Source of the DNA: Phycisphaerae bacterium
GTDB taxonomy: Bacteria > Planctomycetota > Phycisphaerae > JAJVII01
Length of the DNA: 64,000 nucleotides
Direction of reading: 5' to 3'
NCBI GenBank assembly: GCA_022072085.1
Contig: JAJVII010000035.1
Span: forward strand, 21,105 to 85,104
In this document: positions 62,283 to 64,000 of the stretch, piece by piece
Layout: each line of letters opens with the position of its first letter
How positions within the stretch are numbered: the first letter of the stretch is position 1
Made by a program: the position numbers and the translations under genes
Notes under the pieces: generated by a model
Databases searched by the model: none
Seen by the model: only the letters and a program-made list of their open reading frames with translations
What the model was told of the DNA's origin: nothing

Positions 62283-62328
62283 GAATGTCGAATGACGAGT
62301 GTCGAATGTCGAATGAATGACGAATGAG
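62283..62328. repeat. Heptamer array upstream of the small membrane gene (element H)
   Basis: Four uninterrupted heptamers of consensus GARTGWC (62283-62310), a four-base break, then two more (62315-62328). No local inverted arm exists. Instead 62284-62316 is an inverted match, 31 of 33, to 62827-62859 on the far side of the next gene. Confidence 0.75.
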
Positions 62329-62369
62329 GAGTGCGGCGGATGAACTGAGCCTGCGCGGGCGGGGGTGAG

Positions 62370-62804
62370 ATGATGCGGGCGTGGCGTGCGGTGTTTCTGA
62401 CGCTCTGGCTGGCGTACTGCGTCCTGATACTCAGGAGCCGGTGGAGCCTGCAACCGTGGTCGGTCTCGCTGCTGCTGGCCTTCGTGTTCCTCGCGGCTGT
62501 CGGCGCGTGGATGATGTATTGGCCGCGGTTTCGCGAGTGGATCGAGCCGCTGGCTCGCCCCGGAAGGCGGCTGGGTAAGTGGACCCAGCCCTTCGTGCCG
62601 CTGCTGGTGGCCGTGCTGATACTGGCAGTCTCGGCCGGCGTGTTCTTCGAGGTGGAGTCCTGGTTCGAGAGGCTCATTGTCCTGATCGCCCCGCTGCTGG
62701 CCCTGGGCATCCTCGCCCTGGGCGTGCGAGACGTGCGGCGGCGAAGGACTGCGAGTGAAGCGGAGAAAGGGAATGACGAAGCGGGAATGCCTCGTGCCGA
62801 ATGA
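62370..62804 (+). CDS. Small membrane protein, function unknown
   Basis: 144 residues with about four membrane segments: AVFLTLWLAYCVLIL, SVSLLLAFVFLAAVGAWMMY, FVPLLVAVLILAVSAGVFF and LIVLIAPLLALGILALGV. A basic loop (PRFREWIEPLARPGRRLGKW) lies between the second and third. The last ten residues are encoded by heptamers of element H', so the C-terminus is probably not ancestral. No family recognised; its place in the run suggests a subunit or helper of the VWA complex. Confidence 0.7.
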   Translation: MMRAWRAVFLTLWLAYCVLILRSRWSLQPWSVSLLLAFVFLAAVGAWMMYWPRFREWIEPLARPGRRLGKWTQPFVPLLVAVLILAVSAGVFFEVESWFERLIVLIAPLLALGILALGVRDVRRRRTASEAEKGNDEAGMPRAE

Positions 62805-62862
62805 GCGACGCCGGTTGCCTGGTCTTTCATTCGACATTCGACACTCGACATTCGCCATTGCC
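62771..62862. repeat. 5+5 heptamer inverted element overlapping a stop codon (element H')
   Basis: Five tandem heptamers in register GAATGNS (62771-62805) overlap the end of the membrane-protein gene, including its TGA. A 22-bp loop follows, then five of the form CATTCGN (62828-62862). The arms match inverted at about 23 of 35. The right arm is also the distant partner of element H. Confidence 0.75.
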
Positions 62863-62901
62863 ACGATGAACGTGCATGAACGGTGAGACGGTACCTGAAC
62901 G

Positions 62902-64000
62902 ATGCAGCATGAACTGATCTTCAACTCGAGCTGGCCCTGGTGGCTGCTGATCCTGATCGGCGGGGTCGGGATCGTGCTGGTGCTTTCGCTCTACCAGCGC
63001 GAGCGCCGCGAAGTCAGCCGCACCGCCGGCGTCCTGCTGACGGGCCTGCGGCTGCTTCTGCTGCTGCTCCTGCTGGTCATGCTGGCCGAGCCGGTCATCC
63101 GCATCAGCTCGCGCACCGGCACGCCGCGGCACATCGCCGTGCTGCTGGACGACTCCTACTCGATGGACATCCCCGACGCCCAGGCCACGCAGGCCGAGCG
63201 GCTCCGCTGGGCCGACGCCGTCGGGCTGCTGCCGCACGACGCCCGTCCGCTGCGGCCGCTTCAGATCGGCGGGCAGCTCTCGATCCTGTCGCGGGCGGCC
63301 GACGATCTGAGCGACGAACTCCGTCAGCTCCAGCTTCAGGTCGGACGCGGCAACCGCCCGCCGCAGCCGCTGGTCGATTCGCTGACCGACCGCGTCGCCC
63401 GCCTGGGCCCTCAACTCGACCGGCTGAACGAACTGACGGCCAGGCTGTCGAGCCAGACGGCCTTCCGCGACATCCTGCCGCCGCCGCACCAGGTTCGCTG
63501 GGACCAGATCGCCGGCCTGATGAGCAAGTCGATCCGCCCGGCCGGCGAGGCCCTGACCAAGGCGCTCAAGGATCTCAAGCCGTCCGACCCCGACAAGGAG
63601 ACGCTGCCGCGGCTGGCCGACCAGGCCCACTCGCTGGCCCAGCAGTGCGCCGGCGGCGTGACGCTGCTGAACGACCCACCGCCCAACGCCAACCAGCCGA
63701 TCACCGACGTGATCGACGCGTCGGCCGCCGCCCGCCTGGACGCCGCCAGCGCCGCCCGGCTGGACCGCGTCGCCGGCATGGCCCGCGAGCAGATCGCCCG
63801 CGAACTCCTGCTGGCCCACGGCGGCGACCTGCTGGCCCGGCTGCGCAAGGCCGCCGGCGCCGACAGCAAGACGCCCTTCGTCGTCGATGTGTATCGCTTC
63901 GCGCAGACGGCCGCCCGGCTGCCCGAGGCCAACCTCGTCGCCAGGCCGCCGTCGCCCGACGGCGCGCCGCCGGCTGCGCCCGACGCCGCCGACAAGCCCG
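62902..64000 (+). CDS. VWA-like membrane protein, N-terminal part (partial)
   Basis: Open for 366 codons to the window end, so it is incomplete. Two membrane segments (WWLLILIGGVGIVLVLSLY, LLTGLRLLLLLLLLVMLAEP) are followed by a MIDAS-like IAVLLDDSYSMDI and then a long helical, Ala/Leu/Arg-rich region with coiled-coil tendency. This resembles the second large VWA protein often following a BatA-type gene. It starts 97 bp after the small membrane gene. The C-terminal part and any further domains are outside the window. Confidence 0.8.
   Translation, partial: MQHELIFNSSWPWWLLILIGGVGIVLVLSLYQRERREVSRTAGVLLTGLRLLLLLLLLVMLAEPVIRISSRTGTPRHIAVLLDDSYSMDIPDAQATQAERLRWADAVGLLPHDARPLRPLQIGGQLSILSRAADDLSDELRQLQLQVGRGNRPPQPLVDSLTDRVARLGPQLDRLNELTARLSSQTAFRDILPPPHQVRWDQIAGLMSKSIRPAGEALTKALKDLKPSDPDKETLPRLADQAHSLAQQCAGGVTLLNDPPPNANQPITDVIDASAAARLDAASAARLDRVAGMAREQIARELLLAHGGDLLARLRKAAGADSKTPFVVDVYRFAQTAARLPEANLVARPPSPDGAPPAAPDAADKP

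Overview
The window is high-GC DNA (several kb-scale genes almost without A/T-rich gaps) from a Gram-negative-type bacterium, most likely a planctomycete of the Phycisphaerae type. Reasons: secreted proteins with PEP-CTERM tails, prepilin-like secreted proteins with a C-terminal H..DG signature, large secreted beta-propeller proteins, a MoxR/DUF58/BatA-type operon, lipoproteins, and housekeeping genes scattered as single units. This is inference from gene content; no rRNA or tRNA is present to settle it.

Layout. 1-1770 (+): end of a sugar phosphate isomerase and a GH4 enzyme. 1789-11752 (-): a five-gene run reading PHP phosphoesterase, GH123-like hydrolase, six-hairpin protein, NHL propeller, kelch propeller; this looks like a glycan-degradation unit convergent with the first pair. 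11873-19704 (-): recJ, a small secreted protein, two lipoproteins, purQ and a propeller-like protein. 20039-28919 (mostly +): a secreted transglutaminase-like protein, a divergent regulatory cassette (two tiny genes against an XRE/S24 repressor), a TauE-BFD-MBL run and an FHA-GAF histidine kinase. 29062-31632 (-): a pilin-like protein and a TPR protein. 31830-40925 (+): a glycogen-synthase-like enzyme, two overlapping PilT ATPases, a gdhA interrupted by one amber codon, a GNAT acetyltransferase, a Gfo/Idh/MocA oxidoreductase and a class III aminotransferase. 41011-49981: three PEP-CTERM genes around dnaE. 50140-57335: metH, another pilin-like protein, two hsp20 genes and a PilZ/cNMP protein. 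57597-64000 (+): moxR, DUF58, BatA/VWA, a small membrane protein and a second VWA protein, cut by the window end.

Two patterns stand out. First, all three PEP-CTERM genes have the same promoter architecture: a -24/-12 sigma-54 element about 100-120 bp before the start codon, and 86-118 bp further upstream a dyad ATGTTG-N8-CAACAT (or a one-mismatch-per-half version). In two of the three a second weaker dyad sits exactly 31 bp away. They look like one sigma-54 regulon with a dedicated enhancer-binding activator.

Second, many intergenic gaps contain an element built from tandem degenerate words of 7-10 bp, usually in two inverted arms around a short loop, and often starting within a few bases of a stop codon. 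Every gap of the moxR operon carries one, each with a different word, yet three of them share a 5-heptamer + loop + 5-heptamer plan. The architecture is conserved while the sequence is not, which ordinary repeat families do not explain.
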